Shown: positions 24,638-32,706 of the stretch, piece after piece
How positions within the stretch are numbered: position 1 is the stretch's first letter
Layout: every line of letters begins with the position of its first letter
Source: Isoptericola peretonis
GTDB lineage: Bacteria > Actinomycetota > Actinomycetes > Actinomycetales > Cellulomonadaceae
Direction: 5' to 3'
Length of the DNA: 64,000 nt
NCBI GenBank assembly: GCA_023241745.1
Contig: JALQCY010000001.1
Location: 770,064-834,063, forward strand
Program-made: the position numbers and the translations under genes
The notes under the pieces: model-generated
The model's database searches: none
What the model was told of the DNA's origin: nothing
The model's input: only the letters and a program-made list of their open reading frames with translations

Positions 24638-25963
24638 TCAGGAGAGCTGCGAGTCGGCCATCGTGAACCACTGGTCGACGAACTCGTCGACCGTGATGTT
24701 GCCGTACGCGAGCTCCTCGCCGAGGCGCTTGTACTCCGCCTCGAGCGCGCCGAAGCCCTCCACCGGGATGGGCGCCGGCTCGGTGATGTCGTCGGCACGC
24801 TCCTCCTCGTACCGCACCACCTTCTCGTCCACCGACCCGGGCTCGAGCTCCATGGCGTCGCGCTGCGCCTGCGTGACCGGCACGCCCTTGGAGGTGCCGA
24901 AGATCCGGCCCACCTCGGGCTCGTTGACGAAGAAGTCGAGCAGCGCGGCCACGGCCGCCGGGTGCTCCGTGTGTGCCGAGCCCGCCATCTGGAAGGTGCG
25001 GGCGAACATGTGCTTCTCGCCGTCCGACCCGGCCGGGGTGGGCAGCATCTCGATGTCCTGCCCGGTGCTCGCCACGTACCCGGCGAGGAAGTTGTCCCAG
25101 CTCATCTCGAGGGCCTGCTCGTTGCGGGTGAACCCGCTCTCCGGCTCGAGCTGCTTCGCGCGCTTCACCGGGAAGAACGCCCCCGCCTCGCGGAGCGCGT
25201 CGCCCGAGTGCAGCCACTCCGCCATGTCGTCACGGGTGAAGCCGAGCCGGCCGTCGTCCGTGAAGGGCGTGACGCCCTCCTGCACCAGGTGCTGCAGGAA
25301 CGCCCAGAACACGCCCGTGTAGTCGTTGGCCCCGTACAGCGCCGGGTCCTGGCCCGCCCCGGCCTCGCTGGCCTCGGCGGTCCAGGCGGCGAGGTCGTCC
25401 CAGGTGAAGCCGGCGGCCGGCGGCTCCAGCCCGAGCTTCTCCACCACCGACGGGTTGTAGAACGTCGCCCACGTGTTCGTGGCGGTCGGCACCGCGTAGA
25501 CGGCGTCCTCGATCGTCCCGGAGTCGATGAGCTCGGGCGCGACGTCGGACGTGTCGATCGCCGCGTCGGTCCCCTCGCCGAGGTACGGCGTGACGTCGAG
25601 CAGCTGTCCGGTGCCGGCGTACTCGCGCAGGAACGACGAGTCGAACTGCATGACGTCCGGCAGCGAGCTGCCCGCCGCCTCCGTCGCCCGGGCCGTCCAG
25701 TAGTCGTCGAACGTGACGAACGAGCTCTGGATCGTGATGTTCGGGTGCTGCTCCTCGAAGAGGTCGAGAGCCTCCTCGTAGCGCGCCGCCCGGTCGTCGT
25801 CGCCCCACCAGGCGACCGTGAGGGTGACCTCCTCGTCCGGGTCGAGCGTCTCGGCGACGCCCGACGGCGTGTCGCCGCCGGAGCAGGACGAGGCGAGCAG
25901 CGCGACGACGGCTGCCGGGGCCGCGACGGCGGCGAGCCGGCGACGACGGGTGGTGAGCTTCAT
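24638..25963 (-). CDS. Sugar-binding lipoprotein, second paralogue, no permeases of its own
   Basis: A 441-residue family 1 solute-binding protein, signal peptide with lipobox LLASSC (Cys27). It is clearly a paralogue of the protein at 31021-32337: both read WTARATEAAG, TGQLLD, GVTPFTDDG, RLGEEL and end with a DEF(V)xQWF motif. Lying 36 bp after the rhamnogalacturonan lyase gene and 31 bp before the oxidoreductase, it has no adjacent permeases; the pair at 29106-31024 is the natural partner. It may bind a second ligand, such as a different oligosaccharide length, for the same pore. Confidence 0.9.
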   Translation of the reverse strand: MKLTTRRRRLAAVAAPAAVVALLASSCSGGDTPSGVAETLDPDEEVTLTVAWWGDDDRAARYEEALDLFEEQHPNITIQSSFVTFDDYWTARATEAAGSSLPDVMQFDSSFLREYAGTGQLLDVTPYLGEGTDAAIDTSDVAPELIDSGTIEDAVYAVPTATNTWATFYNPSVVEKLGLEPPAAGFTWDDLAAWTAEASEAGAGQDPALYGANDYTGVFWAFLQHLVQEGVTPFTDDGRLGFTRDDMAEWLHSGDALREAGAFFPVKRAKQLEPESGFTRNEQALEMSWDNFLAGYVASTGQDIEMLPTPAGSDGEKHMFARTFQMAGSAHTEHPAAVAALLDFFVNEPEVGRIFGTSKGVPVTQAQRDAMELEPGSVDEKVVRYEEERADDITEPAPIPVEGFGALEAEYKRLGEELAYGNITVDEFVDQWFTMADSQLS

Positions 25964-25999
25964 GGATTTCCTCTCTGGCGAGGCAGTCCCGGACCTGGA

Positions 26000-28315
26000 C
26001 TACCTCAGCGACGGGACGGGGACCTGCGACCAGTCGGTGTCGGACGCCAGGGAGAACCCGGGGTACGACGGCTGGTTGTAGGCGGTCTGCTGGCGGGCCA
26101 CCTCGGCCCGGTACTGCGGGTCGTGCAGCAGGGTGTACATCGCGATGTCGCTCGTCTCGGTGGCGGTGTACAGCCGCAGGGCCGACGAGTCCGCCGTGCG
26201 CACCAGCACCTCCTCGCGCCAGTCGCCCAGCACGTCCGCGACCAGCGACGGGTTGCCCTTGGTGTGGTTGTTGGTGAGCGTGCCGTCGAGGGTCCGCACC
26301 ACCGTGCCGTCCCCCTCCACGATCCGCGGGGTCTCGTCGACGGACCCGGCGACGACCTGCGTCGTGCCGTCGGCGGCCCACCGCACGGTCTGGTTGGTGC
26401 CCGGCGTCGTCGCGCGCAGCGGCTCTCCCGTGGCGCTGAGCAGGCCGGACGCGTCCGTGCCGTCAGGCATGGACGCCCACACCTCGACTCCCGGCGCCGG
26501 GTCGACGTCGCCCACCAGGCAGCGGCCGGTGTCCCGGCCGGAGTACGCCCCGAACAGCACCTCGCCGGTGGCGGCGTCGCGCAGGGCCGAGCCGTACGGC
26601 GCCCAGGCGCCGCCCTCGTGGCAGGTCCAGATCTCCAGGCCCGGCCGGGCGGGGTCGATGTCGGTGACGTGCATCGCGTCGCCGTGGCCGAGCCCGGCGC
26701 TCGCCCCGGGGTTCGCGGAACCCTCCGGCAGCGTGTCGAACGACGAGTAGAGCAGGGAGCCGTCGTCGTCGATCGTCGCCGACCCGTACACGATCTCCTG
26801 CTTCCCGTCGCCGTCGACGTCGGCCGCCGACATCGAGTGGAAGCCCTGCGTGGTGATCGAACCGAACTCCGGGTCCGTGCCGGGGACGCCGTGCGGCGAC
26901 GCGTTGAACGGGTTGCTCATCGGCGTCCAGCCGGAGTCGACGTCCCACCGCTTCGACAGGTGCCGGCCGTCCCAGTCGTACGCGGCGAGCGTGGTGCGCG
27001 TGTAGTAGCCGCGCGCGAAGACCGCGGAGGGACGCTCGCCGTCGAGGTACGCCACCCCGGCGAGGAAGCGGTCGACGCGGTTGCCCGGCTCGATGCGCGA
27101 CATCGCGTAGTCGCCCCAGCGCAGCCCGTCGTCGGTGCGGCCGGGCTCGTAGTCCACCGTCTCCAGCGGCTTGCCCGAGCGGCCGTCGAAGACGCTGAGG
27201 TACTCCGGGCCGGAGATGACGAAGCCCTCGAACGTGCGCAGGTCGTTGCGGCCGGAGCGCGACGGCGCGTAGACGTCGACGAAGTGGTCCACCAGCTCGC
27301 GGGCGTCGGCCTCGCTCAGCGGGTAGTCGTACCGCGGCTCGAGGCCGAACGCCTCCTCCAGGGTGGCGGGCCACTGCCCGCTGGTCACCTCCGGGTAGGT
27401 GGCCCAGTCCTGGAACATCCCGACCAGGTGCTCGGCGTAGTCCGCGGCGCTGTACCGGTAGTCGTCGGCGTGCGTGACGCCGGCCCGGCGGTCGTCCTTC
27501 GGGATCTGGACGTACCTCTCGCCGGCGGGCCTCCCGTCGCGGTACGTCGTGACCTTGGTGCCGGGGGCGGTCTTGACCATGAGCTCGGCGCGCCCGTCGC
27601 CGTCGAAGTCGTACACGGGGAACTGGGTGTAGTGGGCGCCCGCGCGGATGTTCACGCCCAGGTCGATGCGCCACAGCTGGGTGCCGTCCAGCTCGTACGC
27701 GTCGAGGTACTGGTTGCCGGTGTACCCCTTCTGGGAGACGTCCTTGGAGTTCGACGGGTCCCACTTGAGCACGATCTCGAGCGCGCCGTCCCCGTCGAGG
27801 TCGGCCACGGACGCGTCGTTCGCACGGTAGGTGTAGCTCTCGCCCGCGGGCGTGACGCCGTCGGCCGGCTTGTTCAGCGGGATGTCGAGGTGGCCGTCGG
27901 ACCAGGCGGTCACGGGAGCGCTGCGCCTCCCGACCCGCTCGGCGCCGTGCCTGTCCTCCGTCACGGGCGCGACGGCGTAGCGCGCGGTGGCGCCGCCTTC
28001 GGCGTCGACGTAGCTCGTGGAGCCGGTCACGGTGGCGATGCGCTTCCCGTCGCGGTAGACGGCGAAGCCCGGCCCGGCCATGCCGGTGGCGGTGTGCCCG
28101 GTGACCTCGTCGCCCAGGAGGCGCCAGGAGAGGAAGACCCCCTCGCTGGTGCTGGCGGCGACGAGCCCGCGGTCGAGGCGCTCCAGCTGGGCGCCCCCGG
28201 AGTGGCCGGGACGCCCGGCGGGGGTGGTCTGCGCGGCGGCCGACACCCCGGTGACGGCGAGCGCTCCCGCCGTCAGCACGGCGATGGCGGCCGCGGTGGT
28301 CCTGGTCGTTCGCAT
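26000..28315 (-). CDS. Secreted rhamnogalacturonan lyase, PL11 type
   Basis: A 771-residue exported lyase cleaving the rhamnogalacturonan I backbone of pectin by beta-elimination. A signal peptide covers about residues 1-28 (cleavage after GVSAAA). The beta-propeller has repeated DxDGDG calcium motifs: DLDGDGALEIVLKW, DFDGDGRAELMVKT, DVDGDGKQEIVYG. The PL11 landmarks GGAQLERLDRGLVA near 38 and NNHTKGNPSLVADVLGDWRE near the end are present. No CBM follows; the protein ends SQVPVPSLR. ATG 28315 has AGAGAGGAA upstream and a LacI-like operator directly before it. It leads an operon with a binding protein and an oxidoreductase. Confidence 0.95.
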   Translation of the reverse strand: MRTTRTTAAAIAVLTAGALAVTGVSAAAQTTPAGRPGHSGGAQLERLDRGLVAASTSEGVFLSWRLLGDEVTGHTATGMAGPGFAVYRDGKRIATVTGSTSYVDAEGGATARYAVAPVTEDRHGAERVGRRSAPVTAWSDGHLDIPLNKPADGVTPAGESYTYRANDASVADLDGDGALEIVLKWDPSNSKDVSQKGYTGNQYLDAYELDGTQLWRIDLGVNIRAGAHYTQFPVYDFDGDGRAELMVKTAPGTKVTTYRDGRPAGERYVQIPKDDRRAGVTHADDYRYSAADYAEHLVGMFQDWATYPEVTSGQWPATLEEAFGLEPRYDYPLSEADARELVDHFVDVYAPSRSGRNDLRTFEGFVISGPEYLSVFDGRSGKPLETVDYEPGRTDDGLRWGDYAMSRIEPGNRVDRFLAGVAYLDGERPSAVFARGYYTRTTLAAYDWDGRHLSKRWDVDSGWTPMSNPFNASPHGVPGTDPEFGSITTQGFHSMSAADVDGDGKQEIVYGSATIDDDGSLLYSSFDTLPEGSANPGASAGLGHGDAMHVTDIDPARPGLEIWTCHEGGAWAPYGSALRDAATGEVLFGAYSGRDTGRCLVGDVDPAPGVEVWASMPDGTDASGLLSATGEPLRATTPGTNQTVRWAADGTTQVVAGSVDETPRIVEGDGTVVRTLDGTLTNNHTKGNPSLVADVLGDWREEVLVRTADSSALRLYTATETSDIAMYTLLHDPQYRAEVARQQTAYNQPSYPGFSLASDTDWSQVPVPSLR

Positions 28316-28328
28316 GGTCGTTCCTCTC

Positions 28329-28340
28329 TGCATCGTTGCA
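28329..28340 (-). promoter_or_regulatory. LacI-type operator before the rhamnogalacturonan lyase gene
   Basis: TGCATCGTTGCA, an imperfect palindrome with central CG, lies 13 bp upstream of the lyase ATG and next to its ribosome site. It shows that the lyase operon has its own control although the gene follows the membrane-protein gene closely. Confidence 0.55.
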
Positions 28341-28413
28341 ACTACGGAACCGGACGACGTCTGTCCAGCCGGTCGGACGCGAGGTCGAGCCGGTCGGGAC
28401 CCTTGCGACAGCT

Positions 28414-29073
28414 TCAGCCGGCGGACGTGCGGCGGGTCTCCACGCCCACCACGGCCAGGGCGAGGAGGCCGCCCACGACGAGCGCGAGCGGCGGCAGCAT
28501 CCACACGAAGACGACGCAGAGGGCGGCGGCGACGGCGAGCAGGACCGACCCGGTGAGGTCGTCCTGCATGCGCCGCGACCCTTCGGCCAGGGCCTGACGC
28601 GCCGACATGGGCGGCGCGGCACCGGTCGACGGACCGGTCGACTCGGACCAGGCGCCGGCGGCGCGCGCCAGCACGACGACGGCGGCGGCCGCGGCGACGG
28701 CGACCACCACGGCCACGACCTCTGCGCCCGGCAGCAGGCCCGACCGGGCCAGCTGCCAGTCCAGGGCCAGGAGCAGGGCGACCCCGACGGCGGCGAGGCC
28801 GAGCGGCCAGAGCGCGCGCACGGCGGCCCACCAGTCGCGGGCGAAACGGGCCACGCCGATGTCGCGACCGGTCACCTGGCGGCGGACGTGCGCCACGCCC
28901 GCCGCCAGGGAGGGCACCGCGGTGACCAGGAGCAGGCTGCCCAGCGCGACCAGCACCCCGGCCAGCACCACCTCGGCGAACAGGCCGAGGGCCGCACCCG
29001 TGCGGGTCTCGCCCCCTGCCCCGCCGCGCGTGCGTCTGCCGCGGCCGCCCTTGCGTCCGGACCCTGCCGCCAT
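28414..29073 (-). CDS. Small membrane protein of the transporter operon (YesL/DUF624-like)
   Basis: A 219-residue protein with about five hydrophobic segments (GLFAEVVLAGVLVALGSLLL, the region after ARDWWAAVRALW, EVVAVVVAVAAAAAVVVLA, LLAVAAALCVVFVWML and PLALVVGGLLALAVV) after a Gly/Arg-rich N-terminal tail. Proteins of this general layout often sit beside CUT1 sugar transporters, as YesL does beside the Bacillus rhamnogalacturonan transporter, but the sequence match to DUF624 is not certain. It is the fourth gene after the binding protein and two permeases, 32 bp from the last. Function unknown. Confidence 0.75.
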   Translation of the reverse strand: MAAGSGRKGGRGRRTRGGAGGETRTGAALGLFAEVVLAGVLVALGSLLLVTAVPSLAAGVAHVRRQVTGRDIGVARFARDWWAAVRALWPLGLAAVGVALLLALDWQLARSGLLPGAEVVAVVVAVAAAAAVVVLARAAGAWSESTGPSTGAAPPMSARQALAEGSRRMQDDLTGSVLLAVAAALCVVFVWMLPPLALVVGGLLALAVVGVETRRTSAG

Positions 29074-29105
29074 GGCCGCCCCTCCCGTCGTGCCGCGCAC
29101 CGTGG

Positions 29106-30065
29106 TCAGCCCTTGAGGCCCTGGGTGGCGACGCCGTCGACGATGTACCGCTGGAAGAGGATGAAGAAGATCATCACGGGCAGCAGGGCCAGGACGGCCA
29201 TGGCCATCTGGGCGCCGTAGTCGGACACGGAAGTCTGGTCGACGTACAGGCGCAGCGCGATGGGCAGCGGGTACATGTCCGGCTTCTTCAGGTACAGCAG
29301 CGGGCCGAGGAAGTCGTTCCAGGACCAGATGAACGCGAAGATCGAGCTGGTGATGATCGCCGGGCGCATCAGGGGCAGCATGATCGAGCGGAAGATGCGC
29401 ACGTGCCCGGCGCCGTCGATGCGCGCGGCCTCGTCCAGCTCCCGCGGGAGGTTGCGCATGAACTGGACCATGAGGAAGACGAAGAACGCCTCGCCGGCGA
29501 GGAACTTCGGCGCGAGCAGCGGGATGAACGTGTTCACCATGCCGAGCTCGTTGAACATGATGTATTGCGGGATGATCACCACGTGGAACGGCAGCAGCAG
29601 CGTGCCGATCATGATCGCGAAGAACACGCTGCGGCCGGGGAAGTCGATCCTCGCGAACGCGTACGCGGCCACCGTGGAGGACAGGATCACCCCGACCACG
29701 GACGCGACGGCGAGGATCATCGAGTTGCCGAAGAAGGTCCAGAACCCGACCCCGCCGATCCCGGACAGCGCGGTCGCGAAGTTCGTGGCCGAGAAGTTGT
29801 CCGACCACAGGCTGATGTTCCCGATGATCTCGTTCGACGGCTTGAACGAGCTGGTCAGCATCCACGCGGCGGGGTAGAGCACCACGATCGTGCAGACCAC
29901 CATGAACGCGTGGAACCCGAGCGAACGCACACCCTTGCGCCGCTTGGCCGCCTGGCGTGACGTGGTGTCGATCGGACCCGGCGGGCGCGAGCCGCCGCTG
30001 ACCGGGACCCCTGCGGCGGCGGCCTGGGCACTCAGCGGCGGGGTGACGATGTGTGTGTCGCTCAT
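29106..30065 (-). CDS. Sugar ABC transporter permease, MalG type
   Basis: A 319-residue CUT1 permease with six membrane segments (first: FMVVCTIVVLYPAAWML) and the EAA loop EAARIDGAGHVRIF near 225. ATG 30065 overlaps the MalF-type permease stop by 4 bp. It belongs to the operon headed by the binding protein at 31021-32337, predicted to import rhamnogalacturonan-derived oligosaccharides because of the lyase downstream. The ATPase is missing from the cluster. Confidence 0.93.
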   Translation of the reverse strand: MSDTHIVTPPLSAQAAAAGVPVSGGSRPPGPIDTTSRQAAKRRKGVRSLGFHAFMVVCTIVVLYPAAWMLTSSFKPSNEIIGNISLWSDNFSATNFATALSGIGGVGFWTFFGNSMILAVASVVGVILSSTVAAYAFARIDFPGRSVFFAIMIGTLLLPFHVVIIPQYIMFNELGMVNTFIPLLAPKFLAGEAFFVFLMVQFMRNLPRELDEAARIDGAGHVRIFRSIMLPLMRPAIITSSIFAFIWSWNDFLGPLLYLKKPDMYPLPIALRLYVDQTSVSDYGAQMAMAVLALLPVMIFFILFQRYIVDGVATQGLKG

Positions 30066-31024
30066 CGGTTGTCTCCGGAGTAGTGGACCCAGGCGTTGGA
30101 GGTCTTGAACAAGATCGCCGTGATGACACCCACGACGACGACCAGGACCCACGCCATGGCCGAGGCGTACCCCATGTCGAACTGGGCGAAGCCCTTGATG
30201 TACAGGTACAGCGTGTAGAAGAGGGTCGAGTCCGCCGGTCCACCGGTGCCGCCGGAGATGATGAACGCCGACCCGAACACCTGGAACGCGCCGATCGTCT
30301 CCAGCAGCAGGTTGAAGAAGAGCACCGGCGACAGCATCGGGATCGTGATCCGCCAGAACTTGCGGATCGGGCCCGCACCGTCCACGGACGCGGCCTCGTA
30401 CAGCTCGCCCGGGGTCTGCTTGAGCCCCGCGAGGAAGATGACCATCGGGGCGCCGAACGTCCACACCGCCAGCAGCACGAACATCGGCATCGTCTTGGAC
30501 GGGTCACCCACCCAGCCGCCGGCCGGCAGCCCGAACAGCTGCTGGATCCGGTCGACGATGCCGTCGTCGATGAACATCGCCTTCCACACGATCGCGATCG
30601 ACACGCTCGCGCCGATCAGCGACGGGGCGTAGAAGATCGACCGGTACGCGCCCTGCCCGCGGTGCTTCATGTTCAGCAGCATGGCCACGGCCAGCGCCGC
30701 GGCGAGCTTGATGGGCGTGCCGACCAGCACGTAGATCGCGGTCACCTTCGCCGACGTCCAGAACCGCGGGTCGTCGAACAGCTTCGTGAAGTTCTCCAGC
30801 CCGACCCACGACGGCGGCCGGAACAGGTCGTAGTCCGTGAACGCGAGGTACAGCGACGCCACCATGGGGAACGCCGTCAGGACCACGAAACCCACCAACC
30901 ACGGCGACAGGAACGCGAACCCCGCACCGACGTCCCGCCGGCGCCTGGCGCGCCCCCGCTCGGGGGGCGCGGACCGCGCCCCCCGGGCGTCGTCGAGCGT
31001 GGTGCCCGAAGTCACCGCAGTCAC
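30062..31024 (-). CDS. Sugar ABC transporter permease, MalF type
   Basis: A 320-residue CUT1 permease. The start is the GTG at 31024, which overlaps the TGA of the binding-protein gene (GTGA); no ATG fits the conserved N-terminus. First membrane segment GFAFLSPWLVGFVVLTAFPM, then SLYLAFTDYDLF, with the EAA loop EAASVDGAGPIRKFW. Works with the MalG-type partner encoded next and with one or both of the paralogous binding proteins in this region. Confidence 0.92.
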   Translation of the reverse strand: MTAVTSGTTLDDARGARSAPPERGRARRRRDVGAGFAFLSPWLVGFVVLTAFPMVASLYLAFTDYDLFRPPSWVGLENFTKLFDDPRFWTSAKVTAIYVLVGTPIKLAAALAVAMLLNMKHRGQGAYRSIFYAPSLIGASVSIAIVWKAMFIDDGIVDRIQQLFGLPAGGWVGDPSKTMPMFVLLAVWTFGAPMVIFLAGLKQTPGELYEAASVDGAGPIRKFWRITIPMLSPVLFFNLLLETIGAFQVFGSAFIISGGTGGPADSTLFYTLYLYIKGFAQFDMGYASAMAWVLVVVVGVITAILFKTSNAWVHYSGDNR

Positions 31025-32337
31025 GACTGCTTCACCGCGCCGTCCGCGAAGGAGAACCACTGCGTGACGAACTCGTCCACCGTGACGTTGCCGTACTGCA
31101 GCTCCTCGCCGAGGCGCTTGAACTCCGCCTCGATCTCGCCGAAGCCCTCGACGGGCACCGGCGCGGACTCGGTGACGACGTCCGCCACGTCCTCCTCGTA
31201 CTGCACGACCTTCTCGTCGACCGATCCCGGCTCGACCTTCATCGCGTCCCGCTGCTCGGCGACGGCGGGCACGCCCTTGGAGGTGCCGAAGATGGCGCCG
31301 ACCTCGGGCTCGTTGATGAGGAAGTCGATGAGGGCGGCGGCAGCCTCCGGCTGCTCCGTCTCGGCGGACGCCGACAGGAGCATCGACGGCTTCCAGAACT
31401 GCTGCGGCCCGTTCTCGCCGGACGGCATCGGCAGCATCCGGATGTCCTGGCCGGACTCGGCGACGTAGCCGGCGAGGAAGTTGTCCCAGCTCGCCTCGGA
31501 CGCCGACTCGTTGACGTGGAACCCGCCCAGCGGCTCGAGCTGCTTGGCCTGCTTGATCGGGTAGAACGCCTCGGCGTCGCGCAGCGACTGCCCCTTGTTC
31601 AGCCACTCGGTCATCTGGGCCTCGTCGAAGCCGAGCTGACCGTCGTCGGTGAACGGCGTCACGCCCTGCTGCACCAGCCACTGCAGGAAGAACCAGAAGG
31701 TGCCGGTGTAGTCGGCCCCGCTGTAGATCACCGGGTCCTCGCCCGCGCCGGCCTTCGAGACCTTCTCCATCCAGGCGTTGAGGTCGTCCCACGTGTACCC
31801 CTCGGCCAGGGGCTCGACGCCGATCTTCTCGAGCGCGTCGGCGTTGTAGAACAGCGAGAGCGTGTTGGTGCTCGTGGGCACGCCGAACTGGCTGCCGTCG
31901 ATCTGGCCGGACCCCAGCAGCGAGTCGTCGACGCCGGCGGTGTCGAGGTTGACGCCCACCTGGCCGCCGAGGTCGAGCAGCTGCCCTGTGGCCCCGTACT
32001 GGCGCAGGTAGGACAGGTCCATCTGGATCACGTCGGGGAGGGCGCCGCCGGCAGCCTCGGTGGCGCGGGCGGTCCAGTACGCGTCCCAGTCCTGGAACTG
32101 GGTCTGCACCGTGATGTTGGGGTGCTCCTCCTCGAAGAGGTCCACCGCCTCCTCGTACATCTCGGCACGGGCGGGCTCACCCCACCAGGCGAGCGAGATG
32201 GTGATGTCCTCGTCGGTGCTCACCTTCTCCGCGGAGCCGGGCTCCGCGGAGTCGGCGGCTCCGCCGCAGGCCGTGAGGGTGAGGGCGACGGTGACCGCCG
32301 CCGCTGCCGCGCCGGCGGCCTTGCGCGTGATCCTCAT
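31021..32337 (-). CDS. Sugar-binding lipoprotein of the rhamnogalacturonan-module transporter
   Basis: A 438-residue family 1 solute-binding protein with lipobox LTAC (Cys24) after a hydrophobic signal. Paralogue of the protein at 24638-25963. Leads the operon binding protein - permease - permease - membrane protein. The start ATG 32337 follows GAGGAGG. An operator-like TGAATCGATAAA lies about 80 bp upstream, and a 7-bp hairpin (CGATCGT 32356-32362 / ACGATCG 32365-32371) sits in the leader close to the ribosome site. Confidence 0.93.
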   Translation of the reverse strand: MRITRKAAGAAAAAVTVALTLTACGGAADSAEPGSAEKVSTDEDITISLAWWGEPARAEMYEEAVDLFEEEHPNITVQTQFQDWDAYWTARATEAAGGALPDVIQMDLSYLRQYGATGQLLDLGGQVGVNLDTAGVDDSLLGSGQIDGSQFGVPTSTNTLSLFYNADALEKIGVEPLAEGYTWDDLNAWMEKVSKAGAGEDPVIYSGADYTGTFWFFLQWLVQQGVTPFTDDGQLGFDEAQMTEWLNKGQSLRDAEAFYPIKQAKQLEPLGGFHVNESASEASWDNFLAGYVAESGQDIRMLPMPSGENGPQQFWKPSMLLSASAETEQPEAAAALIDFLINEPEVGAIFGTSKGVPAVAEQRDAMKVEPGSVDEKVVQYEEDVADVVTESAPVPVEGFGEIEAEFKRLGEELQYGNVTVDEFVTQWFSFADGAVKQS

Positions 32338-32414
32338 GTGAGCCTCCTCGCTCGTCGATCGTCCACGATCGTCGGCGACGAGGACGCCCCGTTGACTCCC
32401 CGTCGGCTGCCGAC

Positions 32415-32426
32415 TGAATCGATAAA
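32415..32426 (-). promoter_or_regulatory. LacI-type operator of the rhamnogalacturonan transporter operon
   Basis: TGAATCGATAAA on the plus strand. In gene direction it reads TTTATCGATTCA followed by GTCGGCAG, the same order as the site at 9188-9199 (ATCGATTCA then ATGGCAG). It shares the TGAATCG half-site with the rhaI operator. Confidence 0.5.
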
Positions 32427-32652
32427 ACACGACTCGGTAAGCGTTGTCCAGCCCCAGGGTGCCCCGAGTCACATCACGATCTCGCAACAGGGCGAGGGCG
32501 TGGTCGTAGCACCCGTCGGCAGCGCAGCCCGTGCCTCGCGGCGGGCGGCCGCATCGTGTGATCGCTCACATCGCCCGGGGAGCCTACGCCGCGACCCGGG
32601 CGCACGACGAACCCGCAGGCGACGCCACCGCCGCCGGTCGTGGACGCACGAC

Positions 32653-32681
32653 CGGCGGGGACCCTGGCCGGGTCCCCGCCG
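32653..32681 (-). terminator. Terminator after uxuB
   Basis: Perfect 12-bp stem (CGGCGGGGACCC 32653-32664, complement 32670-32681) with the loop TGGCC, 25 bp downstream of the uxuB stop on the minus strand. Confidence 0.8.
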
Positions 32682-32706
32682 ATCCTGTCCTGCTGCGCAC
32701 CGCGGC

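Larger units (their letters stand above)
32338..32706. other. 369-bp intergenic region between divergent transporter promoter and uxuB end
   Basis: Holds, from left to right: the transporter ribosome site and a leader hairpin (32356-32371), a LacI-like operator (32415-32426), a TGTGA-N4-TCACA inverted repeat at 32557-32570 of unknown meaning (spacing is shorter than the N6 of CRP/GlxR sites), and the uxuB terminator (32653-32681). I see no convincing small gene here. Confidence 0.6.

Noticed and set aside
23843..28597. A 1,584-codon open frame on the plus strand
   Set aside because: Antisense to the oxidoreductase, binding protein and rhamnogalacturonan lyase, with no recognisable motif.
32557..32570. 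CRP/GlxR-type site TGTGA-N4-TCACA
   Set aside because: The spacing is 4 rather than the 6 bases of known sites, and it is over 200 bp from the transporter start; left as an unexplained inverted repeat.
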